From Desulforhopalus sp. (GTDB taxonomy: Bacteria > Desulfobacterota > Desulfobulbia > Desulfobulbales > Desulfocapsaceae), in assembly GCA_030247675.1 (NCBI GenBank), contig JAOTRX010000005.1, forward strand, positions 310,001 through 374,000: DNA of 64,000 bases, read 5' to 3'. Shown here piece by piece: positions 7,602 through 17,230 of this stretch; the stretch's first letter is position 1; each line of letters opens with the position of its first letter. A program made the translations under genes and the position numbers. The notes beneath the pieces are model-generated. The model saw nothing but the letters and a program-made list of their open reading frames with translations. It was not told the origin of the DNA and searched no databases.

Positions 7602-10022
7602 ATGAAACGCCTATTCCTCTCGATACTGCTGGTCGCCAGTGCTTTTCAGCTTGAGGTGCATGCATCCCAGCTCACCAAGATAATACGTTCAGATTCCAAG
7701 GATTTGGTTCAACTCTACTTTTCTTTCGACAAACTCCCCGAATTCAAGGCAACCAGTGATAATCGGCGGGTCGATTTGGTTTTTGCCAATACAATACTGT
7801 CCCCAGCACCTACTCTTTTCCCTCCAGACGAAGAAATAGTCAAAATTTTGCCACGCCCCGATAAAAATGATTTGATTGTCTCTCTCTTTTTCAGGTACAA
7901 ACCGCAACACTTCAGTTTGAAAAAAAGCGCTGATGATAAAATCGTTCTCGTTATCCTTCTTGGTAATGAGTACAGCAAAACATATAAGGAACTGTCCGAA
8001 AGGCTGAAGGGAATCAGCGAAGTTGAAAAGATTTCCACCGATTTCTCCAATCCGGTGATTCAATCACCATACAAAAAGGACTGGATGTCATTCTTCTCCA
8101 ACTACGAATCGCCGGTAACAATTGACGTCCCACTAAAATTTACCCCGCCACCCTTTCCTATTATTCGGTTTCTACCCCCGGGAAAAAAAGCAAATCTTAA
8201 AGTCCTTCCCGACGATGCTATGCAATTATTTGAAAAAGGTTCGTCGGGACGTCTGGACGAAAAAATTCTCGAACTCCTCCAGCAAACACAAGATAATGAA
8301 ACCAAAAAACTTTTGGCCCTTTCTTTGGGCGAAACACTGCTCCATAAGGGTGATTTCGATGGAGCATATCGACAACTGTATGTTCTCAAGGAGCAATACA
8401 AAGAAGAATTGCTAGGTACCTACGCCAACTTTCTACTCATACACCTGCGGGCAAAATATCAGGATGCCAATATTGCCGAATATGAATATCAAAATCTTGA
8501 GACGACGCTTGGCAAAAACAGCCCACTGGCGCCCTACCTGTATCTCGGCCAGATCGAAGCGGCCTTAGCTTCGAAGAAGCTTAACCATCTGAATACACTT
8601 CTGCAGCGCGACGATATCGCCTTGCCGGATATTATCCAGGAGCTCGTACAGATACGCCGAGCAGATTACTGGAATGCAACAAAACAACCGATTAAGGCGT
8701 TTGCGTCTTACCAACTGCTCAACACCTCGAAAATCCTCCCCACTCTGCCATATTCCTTGAGCGGTTACTGCGGCTCTTTCTACGAACAAAAAATGTATCA
8801 AGATGCAGTGCAGTGCTACGACCAGCTCAGTTCGGTAGTTCCCGACAAATCACTTGTCGGGATTATTTCTTACAGAAAGAATATGGCAAAAATGAAGCTT
8901 GAAGAAAGATTCAACCTCATTAATGAATTTTCACTGATTGAAAGTTCCTATTCCGGGACCGAGGCTGGGTTTCGCGCAGGGATGAAAAAAGCTGACCTGC
9001 AGTATCTCCAAAACAAAGGTTTTGCCAAACAAGCTCTAGAGAAATACAAAACGATATCTGAAGATTCTCCTCTACGCATCATCCGCGAAGAGGCCTTTTT
9101 CAAGATGGCACTCGTCCATTCACAACTTGGCGATAGCGCGCAAAGCATCGAACTGCTCCAGCAGTTTCTCCGCGAATTCTTGGCAGGTGATGTCAGAATT
9201 TCGGCGCAAGCCTTGCTCATTGAGCTTCTCCCCGGAGAGATTAAGAGGCATGTCGATCGCAAGGAGTACATAAAAGCGCTCGTCTTGGCTAAAAAGAACA
9301 AGGACCTTTTTCAAAAAAGCTGGATAAACAGTAAGTTCCTGATTGACATCGCCGAGGCGTATCACAATGTAGGTCTTTTTGATGAGGCACAAAAACTCTA
9401 CCTTTACCTGATCGAGATCATGCCTCTTGATCAACGAGAATGGTTATATCTCCCGATGATTAAAGCAACTTTCAATCAAGGCAGTTACAGCTTGGTGGAA
9501 GACTATTCGTCACAATACTTTTTTAACTACCCCAAAGGTGAGCATTACCGTGAAATTTTATTATTCCGCTTGCAATCCCTGATCGCTGATGAGCGGTTAG
9601 AAGAAGCCCTTCGTCTCCTACCTTCCCCACTACCGGATGACAAAGAACTCTATGATATTGCGGCTATTCTCTACTTTCGAACTGATGATTTCGAGAAAAG
9701 CCTAGATATCTTGAAAAAACTTGCCGCAAACCAAACACCACTTCCTCAAAAACAACAATTTATGCTCGCCGAGAGCCTTTTTCAGCAGGGCGCATTAGAG
9801 GATGCCGAGGCGGCATATCTACATGTTACCGAAGAAAATACCTTTTATGAACAGTCACTTTTCCGCCTTGCCAGCCTGGAACGAAAAAAAGGAAATGAAC
9901 AAAAGGCCCTAAGCCTCTTCAAGAAAATTGCCGAAACAGGGAAAAACGCTCATTGGAAAAAATATGCGGAACGGGAATTGCAGTTTGATACTCTGTCGAG
10001 AAGGCAGAAAAACAACCGGTAG
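7602..10022 (+). CDS. Secreted TPR-repeat protein at the head of the flagellar operon
   Basis: An 806-residue protein with a signal peptide (MKRLFLSILLVASAFQ..VHA), so probably periplasmic. Residues 22-130 are beta-rich and recall an AMIN-type domain. From about residue 200 to the end it is a long helical repeat array with TPR-like units (GDFDGAYRQLY, GDSAQSIELLQQFL, GLFDEAQKLYLYL, GALEDAEAAYLHV). TPR arrays bind other proteins. It ends 41 bases before flgB, so it is likely co-transcribed with the rod genes and may help place the motor or its disc structures in the envelope. That role is inferred from position alone. No Shine-Dalgarno is visible. Confidence 0.75.
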   Translation: MKRLFLSILLVASAFQLEVHASQLTKIIRSDSKDLVQLYFSFDKLPEFKATSDNRRVDLVFANTILSPAPTLFPPDEEIVKILPRPDKNDLIVSLFFRYKPQHFSLKKSADDKIVLVILLGNEYSKTYKELSERLKGISEVEKISTDFSNPVIQSPYKKDWMSFFSNYESPVTIDVPLKFTPPPFPIIRFLPPGKKANLKVLPDDAMQLFEKGSSGRLDEKILELLQQTQDNETKKLLALSLGETLLHKGDFDGAYRQLYVLKEQYKEELLGTYANFLLIHLRAKYQDANIAEYEYQNLETTLGKNSPLAPYLYLGQIEAALASKKLNHLNTLLQRDDIALPDIIQELVQIRRADYWNATKQPIKAFASYQLLNTSKILPTLPYSLSGYCGSFYEQKMYQDAVQCYDQLSSVVPDKSLVGIISYRKNMAKMKLEERFNLINEFSLIESSYSGTEAGFRAGMKKADLQYLQNKGFAKQALEKYKTISEDSPLRIIREEAFFKMALVHSQLGDSAQSIELLQQFLREFLAGDVRISAQALLIELLPGEIKRHVDRKEYIKALVLAKKNKDLFQKSWINSKFLIDIAEAYHNVGLFDEAQKLYLYLIEIMPLDQREWLYLPMIKATFNQGSYSLVEDYSSQYFFNYPKGEHYREILLFRLQSLIADERLEEALRLLPSPLPDDKELYDIAAILYFRTDDFEKSLDILKKLAANQTPLPQKQQFMLAESLFQQGALEDAEAAYLHVTEENTFYEQSLFRLASLERKKGNEQKALSLFKKIAETGKNAHWKKYAERELQFDTLSRRQKNNR

Positions 10023-10063
10023 CAATCACCGCTGCGTGACTACTAATACTTGAAGGAGAAGCA

Positions 10064-10474
10064 ATGGATCCATTAAAGCCATTTGATTCAAATATGCAGC
10101 TTCTCAGTAAGGTGCTCGATCTACGCGCTCAAAAAGCTCAGGTAATATCCTCGAATATCGCTAATGCTGAAACTCCTGGATACTCTGCGCAGCGCTTTAA
10201 TTTCGAAGAAGATCTGGCAATGGCCCTGCGTGGGGGCGGCGTAAAGCTCACCACCTCGCACAGCGCCCATATTCCGCTCGGCCCCTCCAATTTCCACTCG
10301 GTCACCGGTAAGATCGTAACCATAGAGGATAAAACCGGAATCGGCGATAAAAACAGTGTCAGTGTCAATCAGGAAATGACGGATTTGTCTGAGAACGAAC
10401 TGCTCTATGAAACTGCCGCTCAGTTACTGAAAAAGAAAATCACTCAACTGAATATGGTACTTACCGGACAATAA
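10064..10474 (+). CDS. flgB: Flagellar proximal rod protein FlgB
   Basis: A 136-residue rod protein. It has the N-terminal rod signature (ISSNIANAETPGYSAQRFNFEEDL, residues 31 onward) and the C-terminal helix used for axial packing. FlgB forms the base of the rod in the periplasm on top of FliE/FliF and is exported by the flagellar type III system. GAAGGAGA precedes the ATG. It is first of the flgB-flgC-fliE set. Its stop codon overlaps the start of a dispersed hairpin repeat that fills the gap to flgC. Confidence 0.97.
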   Translation: MDPLKPFDSNMQLLSKVLDLRAQKAQVISSNIANAETPGYSAQRFNFEEDLAMALRGGGVKLTTSHSAHIPLGPSNFHSVTGKIVTIEDKTGIGDKNSVSVNQEMTDLSENELLYETAAQLLKKKITQLNMVLTGQ

Positions 10475-10524
10475 AGCTGAGTTGAGCAGCTTGTCTGCTC
10501 AAACGAAAACCTGTCCTTGCGGTA
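10473..10524 (+). repeat. Dispersed hairpin repeat, copy A
   Basis: Arms TTGAGCAG (10482-10489) and CTGCTCAA (10495-10502) form a perfect 8-bp stem with loop CTTGT. The unit runs from AAAGCTGAG to CCTTGCGGTA. It is nearly the same over its length as the copy at 21294-21344 and sits inside the flgB-flgC gap. Confidence 0.8.
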
Positions 10525-10567
10525 TAAAAACAGCATTGCTTGCAAGCTTTAATAAAGAGGAGTCTTT

Positions 10568-10999
10568 ATGGATATTCTCAACACTTTTAAAATCAGCAGT
10601 TCCGCCATGCGGGCTCAAAGCCAAAGACTTGACACAATCAGTTCGAATCTGGCTAATGTTGAGACCACTTCAACTCCTGAGGGAGGCCCATACAAAAAGA
10701 AATCCGTATATTTCCAAAGCACCCCTCTCAATTTTCAAGAGCAACTAGATGGCCACCTTCGCAACTCCGTACAGGGTGTTAAGGTCACTAAAATAATCGA
10801 AGACAAGTCCGAACCAAGAAAGGTTTACAATCCTTCTCATCCCGATGCGAATACCGAGGGATATGTGGCGATGCCCAACGTCAACGTCATGGAAGAGATG
10901 GTCGATATGATGTCTGCAACCAGATCATACCAAGCCAATGCCACTGCCATCAAAAGCGCCAAAAGAATGGCCCTTAAAGCCCTGGAAATAGGGAGATAG
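10568..10999 (+). CDS. flgC: Flagellar proximal rod protein FlgC
   Basis: A 143-residue rod protein with the family pattern: an N-terminal helix with SSNLANVETTSTPEGGPYKKK and a C-terminal NVMEEMVDMMSATRSYQANATAIKSAK region. FlgC stacks with FlgB and FlgF in the proximal rod. AGAGGAG lies 7 bases before the ATG. fliE follows after 5 bases. Confidence 0.97.
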   Translation: MDILNTFKISSSAMRAQSQRLDTISSNLANVETTSTPEGGPYKKKSVYFQSTPLNFQEQLDGHLRNSVQGVKVTKIIEDKSEPRKVYNPSHPDANTEGYVAMPNVNVMEEMVDMMSATRSYQANATAIKSAKRMALKALEIGR

Positions 11000-11004
11000 A
11001 AGCG

Positions 11005-11304
11005 ATGAATACGATACATACCACCACTGGAATAGCGCCACACTTAACAAAACCGGGAAATGACAGCGCCGTTGGCCAAGCAGCAGATGGTTTTGGTGAC
11101 ATATTAAAAAATCTCATCAACAAAGTCGACGAGACCCAGGCGGCCGGAGACCTGGCAACCAAGAGCCTGCAAAGCGGTGATGCCAAGCATCTGCACGAGG
11201 TAATGATTGCCGTGGAAGAGGCTGATATCTCTTTGCGGATGCTGGTACAAATGCGCAATAAGGCGCTAACAGCCTATGAAGAAATTATGCGCATGCAGAT
11301 ATAA
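11005..11304 (+). CDS. fliE: MS ring-rod junction protein FliE
   Basis: A 99-residue protein with the conserved FliE C-terminus (SLQSGDAKHLHEVMIAVEEADISLRMLVQMRNKALTAYEEIMRMQI). FliE joins the MS ring (FliF) to the rod and is an early export substrate. GGGAG precedes the ATG, and the gene is 5 bases from flgC, so they are one operon. Confidence 0.97.
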   Translation: MNTIHTTTGIAPHLTKPGNDSAVGQAADGFGDILKNLINKVDETQAAGDLATKSLQSGDAKHLHEVMIAVEEADISLRMLVQMRNKALTAYEEIMRMQI

Positions 11305-11380
11305 TTGTGCTTAATTTTACACAATCAACACCTACGATAACTCCCCTCTTGAGGGAAGATGACCCTAAAAGGATACAATA

Positions 11381-13009
11381 ATGGCAGTAGAAACAAAAAG
11401 TATCCAGGTTCCGGAAACAGCAGGCGTGCCTTCGCCGGAAATTGTCAAACCTGAGCGAAAAAACCTTACCACTCTCATTCAGGAGTGGCCGCTGTCCAGG
11501 AAAATTGCCACCGGTGCAGTCCTGCTTATCGCTCTTGCCCTCTCTGTTGTCCTCATTCTTCAGGCAAGAACAGCAGACCAGCAACTTCTCTATGCCAATC
11601 TCTCAATGAATGATGCCGGTACGGTAGTCAATTGGCTGAAAAACCAAAAAATCGAATACAGCCTGAGAAATGATGGCAAGGACATCTGGGTTTCCGCAAA
11701 TCAACTCTACCAGACCCGTCTTGAGTTAGCGGCAAATGGCCTGCCCAGCGGTGGCGGCATCGGTTTCGAGGTCTTTGACAAGCAGAGCTTTGCCCTGTCC
11801 GATTACGTACAAAAGGTAAACTATACCAGGGCCCTGCAGGGTGAATTGGCGAGAACGATTTCCTCTCTTGCCCCTGTTGAATCGACCCGTGTCCATCTTG
11901 CCCTGCCGGAAAAACGCCTGCTCAAAAGTCAGCAAAAAAATGCCACCGCATCGGTAATCGTGACACTCCGGCAAGGGAAAACCCTTGACAAACAGCAGGT
12001 TCAGGGAATTATCCATCTGGTTGCCGGCTCGGTAAGTGACCTGGAGCCTGATAATGTCAAGGTAATCGATGCCAATGGAGTCGTCCTTGAGGGACAAAAA
12101 CAGAAAACCGAGGACAATCTGGTTTCCCTCGACACCCTAGCCTTCCAGCGCGAGGTAGAGCACAACCTGGAGATGCGTGCCCAGGACCTCTTGGACAAAA
12201 CTATGGGCAGAGATAAGGCAATGGTTCGAGTATCTGCAGCCCTCGATTTCTCCAAAGTGGAAAAGACCCAGGAGCTTTTTGACGCCGACGACCCGGTAAT
12301 CAGAAGCGAGCAAGTCAACCAAGAATCCACCGGCGTTGACAATAGCGGAGGCGTTCCTGGCGTCCAATCAAATCTGCAGGGCAATGAGTTTCAACAAAGC
12401 GCTTCAGCGCCACCTTCTACTAAAAATTCCCGGACCACCAATTTTGAGATAAGCAAAACCATTAGCAAGACTGTCGTTCCCGTTGGAACCATCAAAAAAC
12501 TCTCCGTTTCCGTGCTCGTAGCCGACAAGGTTCAGCAAAATGAAGGCGGTGGCAGTACCACGACAACCCCAAGAAGCCCTGAGGAAATGAAATCCATTGA
12601 AAATATGGTTGGATCGGCAATCGGTCTGGTAGCTGACCGTGGCGACATGATTAATGTTTTATCCATGCCCTTTATTGATCCTGTAAAACCTCAACATGAA
12701 GGAGAACAGGTTTCGGCTAATCTATTGTATCAGTATCTTCCCCTTGCTAAATATCTCTTGATAGCATTGGGGATGCTGATCCTCTATTTTCTCCTGATAC
12801 GACCTGTTGTTAAAACCATGAAAGGTGAAGTAAAACAGCATTATAAAACAGTTGAACAACTTGAACTGGAACAACAGCAAAAGACTGAAGAAGAACCTCT
12901 TGAACCACCTCTCCCGGTGGATGAAGCAATTACCGCGTTGCGCCGGGAAGTAAACCACAACCAGGTTCCAACTGCCTTTATTCTTAAAAATTGGATCCAG
13001 GAAGGTTGA
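11381..13009 (+). CDS. fliF: Flagellar MS-ring protein FliF
   Basis: A 542-residue inner-membrane ring protein. Membrane segments lie near residues 45-64 (ATGAVLLIALALSVVLIL) and 455-475 (LLIALGMLILYFLLI), flanking the large periplasmic ring-building domains (YLARFGRT-like stretch VNYTRALQGELARTISSL; VHLALPE). The cytoplasmic tail ends in a helix (AITALRREVNHNQVPTAFILKNWI) typical of the FliG-binding segment. It anchors the motor and export gate. fliG begins 6 bases later. Confidence 0.98.
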   Translation: MAVETKSIQVPETAGVPSPEIVKPERKNLTTLIQEWPLSRKIATGAVLLIALALSVVLILQARTADQQLLYANLSMNDAGTVVNWLKNQKIEYSLRNDGKDIWVSANQLYQTRLELAANGLPSGGGIGFEVFDKQSFALSDYVQKVNYTRALQGELARTISSLAPVESTRVHLALPEKRLLKSQQKNATASVIVTLRQGKTLDKQQVQGIIHLVAGSVSDLEPDNVKVIDANGVVLEGQKQKTEDNLVSLDTLAFQREVEHNLEMRAQDLLDKTMGRDKAMVRVSAALDFSKVEKTQELFDADDPVIRSEQVNQESTGVDNSGGVPGVQSNLQGNEFQQSASAPPSTKNSRTTNFEISKTISKTVVPVGTIKKLSVSVLVADKVQQNEGGGSTTTTPRSPEEMKSIENMVGSAIGLVADRGDMINVLSMPFIDPVKPQHEGEQVSANLLYQYLPLAKYLLIALGMLILYFLLIRPVVKTMKGEVKQHYKTVEQLELEQQQKTEEEPLEPPLPVDEAITALRREVNHNQVPTAFILKNWIQEG

Positions 13010-13015
13010 TAGGCT

Positions 13016-14020
13016 ATGGGCATCGAAACGCTTACCGGGCTTAATCGGGTTGCAGTCTTCCTTATTTGTCTTGGTGCCGAAGCAACCTCCAAGATTTTTG
13101 AGGAATTGTCCGACGATGAAATCCGCCAGGTGACCAGGACTATGGCCTCTATAGAGCACATTCCGGTCGATGTGAAAGAGAAAGTTTTTGCTGCCTTCCG
13201 TGACTCTCAGAAGCGTTACGCCGGACTCTTTGTCAAAGGTGAAGACTTCGCCAAGAAAGCCATTGCCGCAACCCCCGGCGAACAGCGAGCAAATTTCCTT
13301 CTTGATCAGTTTGTTTCCGGCACTGAGACAAAATCTCTTGAGACCATTGCCCTGATGGCACCACGCATGGTCGCAGGCCTTCTTGAACACGAACATCCGC
13401 AAACAATCGCCTTGGTACTCTCTACCCAGCACATCGAACACGCGGCGGAAATACTGACCAACTTGCCGGAAACGATGCGGGCCGACGTTGTCTACCGCAT
13501 TTCCAAAATTGAAAAGGTCTCACCTGAGGTAATCACCAGGATAGAGGACGCCCTGCACCGGGAGATAGGTCTGGTCTCCGGAAAAACTCACAAGAAGGTC
13601 GGTGGCTTAGAGGCTGTGGTTGGTATTCTCAACCATATGAAAAACAATCTGGAAACCGAGATCCTCGATGAGATGGAACAAAGCGATCCGGAGATGGCAG
13701 AGGAAATCAGGAAGAAGATGTTTACCTTCGAACATCTCATTGCCCTTGATGGCCGGTCACTGCAGATGATTCTGCGTGAGGTCAATAACGACGCCCTGAC
13801 TCTTGCCCTTAAAACCGCCTCAGAACAGATGCGGGAGAAGATTTACGCCAACATGTCCTCCCGTGCCGCCGACATGATTAAAGACGACCTTGAGGCCATG
13901 GGACCGGTCCGGCTTTCCGAGGTCGAACTCATGCAGCAGTCAATAGTCAAAATCGCCATGAAGCTTGAAGAAGAAGGCAAACTGGTCCTAGGAGGCGGAG
14001 GCGGCGATGAGCTTGTCTAG
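13016..14020 (+). CDS. fliG: Flagellar motor switch protein FliG
   Basis: A 334-residue rotor protein. The middle-domain EHPQTIALVLS motif is present (about residues 125-135), and the C-terminal domain has the charged helix (FTFEHLIALDGRSLQMILREV) that meets MotA to make torque. It sits on the cytoplasmic face of FliF and contacts FliM. The start of fliH overlaps its last 14 bases, which suggests translational coupling. Confidence 0.98.
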   Translation: MGIETLTGLNRVAVFLICLGAEATSKIFEELSDDEIRQVTRTMASIEHIPVDVKEKVFAAFRDSQKRYAGLFVKGEDFAKKAIAATPGEQRANFLLDQFVSGTETKSLETIALMAPRMVAGLLEHEHPQTIALVLSTQHIEHAAEILTNLPETMRADVVYRISKIEKVSPEVITRIEDALHREIGLVSGKTHKKVGGLEAVVGILNHMKNNLETEILDEMEQSDPEMAEEIRKKMFTFEHLIALDGRSLQMILREVNNDALTLALKTASEQMREKIYANMSSRAADMIKDDLEAMGPVRLSEVELMQQSIVKIAMKLEEEGKLVLGGGGGDELV

Positions 14021-14789
14021 GTATTTTAAAAATGCTCCTGATTTTCAAGCTGAAAAAATTGTTAAACAGGGTGAGAGTATTACCCCTTCCGGTTGGTCCC
14101 CAGACCCACGAAAAAGTGCCAGGCCCTTCCAGTACCAAGAGACCCAGACTCGACCTCTCGCCCAACCCGAAAAACAGTTCAAATTGAATGATATTCCGGA
14201 GCCCCCAGCCGAGAAAGTTGCCCCGGAGATCGACACATCGCTTCCTCCCGCCGCTGAACCACAAATCGATCTTAGTCAATATATCCCCCTGACCGTAGCT
14301 GAGGGAAAAATTACCGAGGCATATCGGAATGGCGCAAAAGCAGTGTGGGATAAAGCTGAGCAGGATTACGGTGCCGCAACACGATCCCTGCTCAACACCT
14401 GCCAGCAACTGGATACACTGCGTGCCACGATAATGAAGAATAGCAGCCAGGAATTGCTTGATCTTTCCATGGCCATAGCCGAAAAAATTTTACGCATTTC
14501 GTTGCGCGAACAGGACCAATCCCTGATTGCTACCATCGAAGAAGCCTTAAGGCGAGCAGTGAAGTCGGATGAGTTCACCATCCATGTTCACCCGGATGAT
14601 TATGATACGATTGTTGCTAAATCGCCCGAGCTCGTCGCCGGTTTGAGCGGACTGAACAACATCGTGGTCAGAAAAGACAACTCGATAGAACGAGGTGGGG
14701 CGCGAATTGAATCTGACAATTGCACCATCGATGCAACGATCTCCAGCCAACTGGAACAGATCCGAGAGGAAGTAAAAAGGCACAGTTAG
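14007..14789 (+). CDS. fliH: Flagellar export ATPase regulator FliH
   Basis: A 260-residue protein with a Pro-rich N-terminal half, a central coiled coil (AYRNGAKAVWDKAEQDYGAAT) and a conserved C-terminal domain (LSMAIAEKILRISLREQ ... FTIHVHPDDYDTI ... ERGGARIESDNCTIDATISSQLEQI). FliH dimers hold FliI and tie it to the C-ring. A strong GGAGGCGGAGG sits just before the ATG, inside the fliG end. Confidence 0.96.
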   Translation: MSLSRYFKNAPDFQAEKIVKQGESITPSGWSPDPRKSARPFQYQETQTRPLAQPEKQFKLNDIPEPPAEKVAPEIDTSLPPAAEPQIDLSQYIPLTVAEGKITEAYRNGAKAVWDKAEQDYGAATRSLLNTCQQLDTLRATIMKNSSQELLDLSMAIAEKILRISLREQDQSLIATIEEALRRAVKSDEFTIHVHPDDYDTIVAKSPELVAGLSGLNNIVVRKDNSIERGGARIESDNCTIDATISSQLEQIREEVKRHS

Positions 14790-14813
14790 CTCCAACAAAG
14801 CACTGCAATAATC

Positions 14814-16169
14814 ATGGAACTGAACGCCCAACACATCAGAGATCTCAACCTCATAAAGGTTTGGGGTAAGGTGACAAGAATCGTTGGCCTGGTCATCGAA
14901 GGCTATTGCCCCCATGCGAGCATCGGCTCCCTTTGTGAAATCACCCAGATGGACGAAAGGGGGGGGATTTATGCAGAGATAGTCGGCTTTAAAGATAATA
15001 AAGCGCTCCTCATGCCCCTTGGCGAAATTCGTGGCCTTGGCCCAGGCAGTCTTATTCGTATTGTCCGGGACAGCGCCACTATAGGCGTCGGCAATAGCCT
15101 TCTCGGCCGGGTTGTCGATGCCATGGAGGTTCCTCAGGACGGCCTCCCCAAACCTGTCGTTACCGAAGAAAAGGCCCTCTACTCTCTTCCTCCCAGTGCC
15201 ATGGAAAGACAGAATATCACCGATTCTCTCGACCTTGGCATTCGTGCCATCAACGGCCTTATTACCTGCGGGATGGGTCAAAGAATGGGCATTATGGCCG
15301 GCTCCGGTATTGGTAAGAGTGTCCTCCTCGGTATGATGTCGAAATTTGCCAAGGCCGATGTCAACGTAATAGCCCTAATTGGCGAGCGTGGCAGGGAGGT
15401 CCGTGAATTCATCGAGCGAGACCTGGGAAAGGAAGGCCTGGCCAGGTCGGTTATCGTTGTCGTCACTTCCGACCAATCACCGCTGCTTCGAATGCGCGGC
15501 GCCTTTGTGGCCACGGCAATTGCCGAATACTTCTGCAATCAGGGCAAAAATGTCTTGCTGATGATGGATTCGGTGACCCGTTTTGCTATGGCCATGCGCG
15601 AAATAGGCTTAGCCATTGGTGAACCGCCAACAACCAAGGGCTACACGCCTTCGGTCTTCGCCACCCTGCCAAAACTCCTTGAAAGGGCTGGAAGATTCCG
15701 CGATAAAGGCTCAATAACAGGCCTTTATACCGTCCTTGTTGATGGTGATGACATGACCGAACCAGTCGCCGACTCGGTACGATCCATCCTCGATGGCCAC
15801 ATCGTCTTGTCCCGCGCCATTGCCGCAAGAAACCATTTCCCGGCCATTGATATCCTCAATTCCGCCAGCCGGGTTATGCGCGATATAGTCTCGCCCCGAC
15901 ATCAGGAACTTGCCGGCAGGGCCCGTGAGGTCCTTGCCCGCTACGCCGAAGCTGAGGACCTTATTAATATCGGTGCCTACGTTAAAGGCTCAAATGCAAA
16001 AATTGATTACGCCGTCAGCAAGATCGATGCGATAAACACCTTCCTACGGCAAAACTTCACCGAAACCGACACGTTACAACACTCGGTTGAGCAACTGGGT
16101 ATGGTCCTCAGCGAACGCAAAGACGAAGAACCGGCTAAGAAAAATCGCCGGCAATCCGATAAAGCTTAG
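14814..16169 (+). CDS. fliI: Flagellar export ATPase FliI
   Basis: A 451-residue F1-beta-like ATPase that powers or organises type III export. Walker A GSGIGKS is near residue 163; the VLLMMDSVTRFAMAMREIGLAIGEPPTTKGYTPSVF block (about 244-280) is the hallmark of FliI/YscN, and the C-terminal helical domain is complete. It is flanked by fliH and fliJ, its two regulators. Confidence 0.98.
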   Translation: MELNAQHIRDLNLIKVWGKVTRIVGLVIEGYCPHASIGSLCEITQMDERGGIYAEIVGFKDNKALLMPLGEIRGLGPGSLIRIVRDSATIGVGNSLLGRVVDAMEVPQDGLPKPVVTEEKALYSLPPSAMERQNITDSLDLGIRAINGLITCGMGQRMGIMAGSGIGKSVLLGMMSKFAKADVNVIALIGERGREVREFIERDLGKEGLARSVIVVVTSDQSPLLRMRGAFVATAIAEYFCNQGKNVLLMMDSVTRFAMAMREIGLAIGEPPTTKGYTPSVFATLPKLLERAGRFRDKGSITGLYTVLVDGDDMTEPVADSVRSILDGHIVLSRAIAARNHFPAIDILNSASRVMRDIVSPRHQELAGRAREVLARYAEAEDLINIGAYVKGSNAKIDYAVSKIDAINTFLRQNFTETDTLQHSVEQLGMVLSERKDEEPAKKNRRQSDKA

Positions 16170-16233
16170 AGTGTCATAAAAAACAGCATCCCGTCCGAGT
16201 TACCACGCAAGCCGTTAAGGGATATACCAGTCG

Positions 16234-16674
16234 ATGAAGCCATTCTCCCTGAATAATGTCCTTGCCTATCGAAAACGCCTGGAAGACATTGCCCAAAATC
16301 GGTTTTTCGAGGCGAGAAAGGTGCACCAGCTAATTGAGCAAAAGCTTGCCGAGGAAAACTGCATTCTTACAGAGCTCGCTGGCCGGAGCGAACATCTGCA
16401 GTCCGAAGGAGTAAATATTACCGAGTTGATCCGCTACGAGGAAAGAATCCTCCAGGTCAAGGCAAATATTCAGGCTATTGCCAAAAATCTTGCAGAAAAG
16501 GCCGAGATCCTCAAGCGGGAGCACCAAAATCTCATCAACCGGGCCAGGGAAAGACAAATCATGGAGCGATTGAAAGAGCGCCAGGACAAGGCCTGGGCGG
16601 CGCATCTCGACAAGAAGGAAACCGCCATGCTCGACGAGATTGCAATACTCCGTCACGAATCCGAGCAAAATTAA
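16234..16674 (+). CDS. fliJ: Flagellar export chaperone FliJ
   Basis: A 146-residue protein predicted to be almost all coiled coil, beginning FSLNNVLAYRKRLEDIAQNRFFEARK as FliJ proteins do. FliJ enters the FliI hexamer like a gamma stalk and helps bring late chaperones to FlhA. Length and position between fliI and the MotE-like gene fit. Confidence 0.9.
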   Translation: MKPFSLNNVLAYRKRLEDIAQNRFFEARKVHQLIEQKLAEENCILTELAGRSEHLQSEGVNITELIRYEERILQVKANIQAIAKNLAEKAEILKREHQNLINRARERQIMERLKERQDKAWAAHLDKKETAMLDEIAILRHESEQN

Positions 16675-16683
16675 TCCCATCCA

Positions 16684-17226
16684 ATGAATCGGCAAAAACC
16701 TATGAAAACCGTTACCAGCATCCTTTTGTTATTTGTTTCTCTCATTCTCCCCTTGCCAGCTGGCGGCGCCGAGAATCCAGAAAATTCTGAGAAAGACAAT
16801 TACAGCTCGGTCGAAGAGCGCCGGATCGACAACACTATTTCTCAAGAACGGGCCAATATCCGGAAAGAACGCGAAGATATGGACTTGCACAAAAAGGAGC
16901 TAAAGACCCTTGAGGAGGGTGTCGATAAGAAACTTGCCGACATAGATGGTAAGCTGGCAGAAATGAAAGAACTGCAAAAGAAAATAGAAGCCCTGCTTAC
17001 TGCAAAATCTGCTGAAGAAAAGAAACGCATTGAGAATCTGGCCGGCATTTACGAAAAAATGACACCAGCAAAGGCAGCACTTGCCGTATCCGGTTTGGAC
17101 CAGAAGTTAGCCGCTGACCTCCTTGCCGGCATGAAGCCGAAGGCAGCCGCCAAGATCATGGATCAGGTCGCCAAACAAAAGGCCTCCGAGCTGAGTACAA
17201 CCTTTTCAACCTTGCAAATTGAGTGA
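16684..17226 (+). CDS. MotE/MgtE-N-like flagellar protein
   Basis: A 180-residue protein with an N-terminal hydrophobic segment (TSILLLFVSLILPLPAGG), a charged coiled coil (about 45-110), and a C-terminal domain like the MgtE N-domain (IYEKMTPAKAALAVSGLDQKLAADLL..MKPKAAAKIM). Proteins of this kind (MotE, YlxF) occur between fliJ and fliK in many flagellar operons and are thought to help stator or export assembly. ATG at 16702 is an alternative start. The fliK start follows immediately. Confidence 0.8.
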   Translation: MNRQKPMKTVTSILLLFVSLILPLPAGGAENPENSEKDNYSSVEERRIDNTISQERANIRKEREDMDLHKKELKTLEEGVDKKLADIDGKLAEMKELQKKIEALLTAKSAEEKKRIENLAGIYEKMTPAKAALAVSGLDQKLAADLLAGMKPKAAAKIMDQVAKQKASELSTTFSTLQIE

Positions 17227-17230
17227 CACT

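Noticed and set aside
12722..13441. 239-codon minus-strand ORF opposite fliF/fliG
   Set aside because: Fully antisense to two certain genes with no family resemblance.
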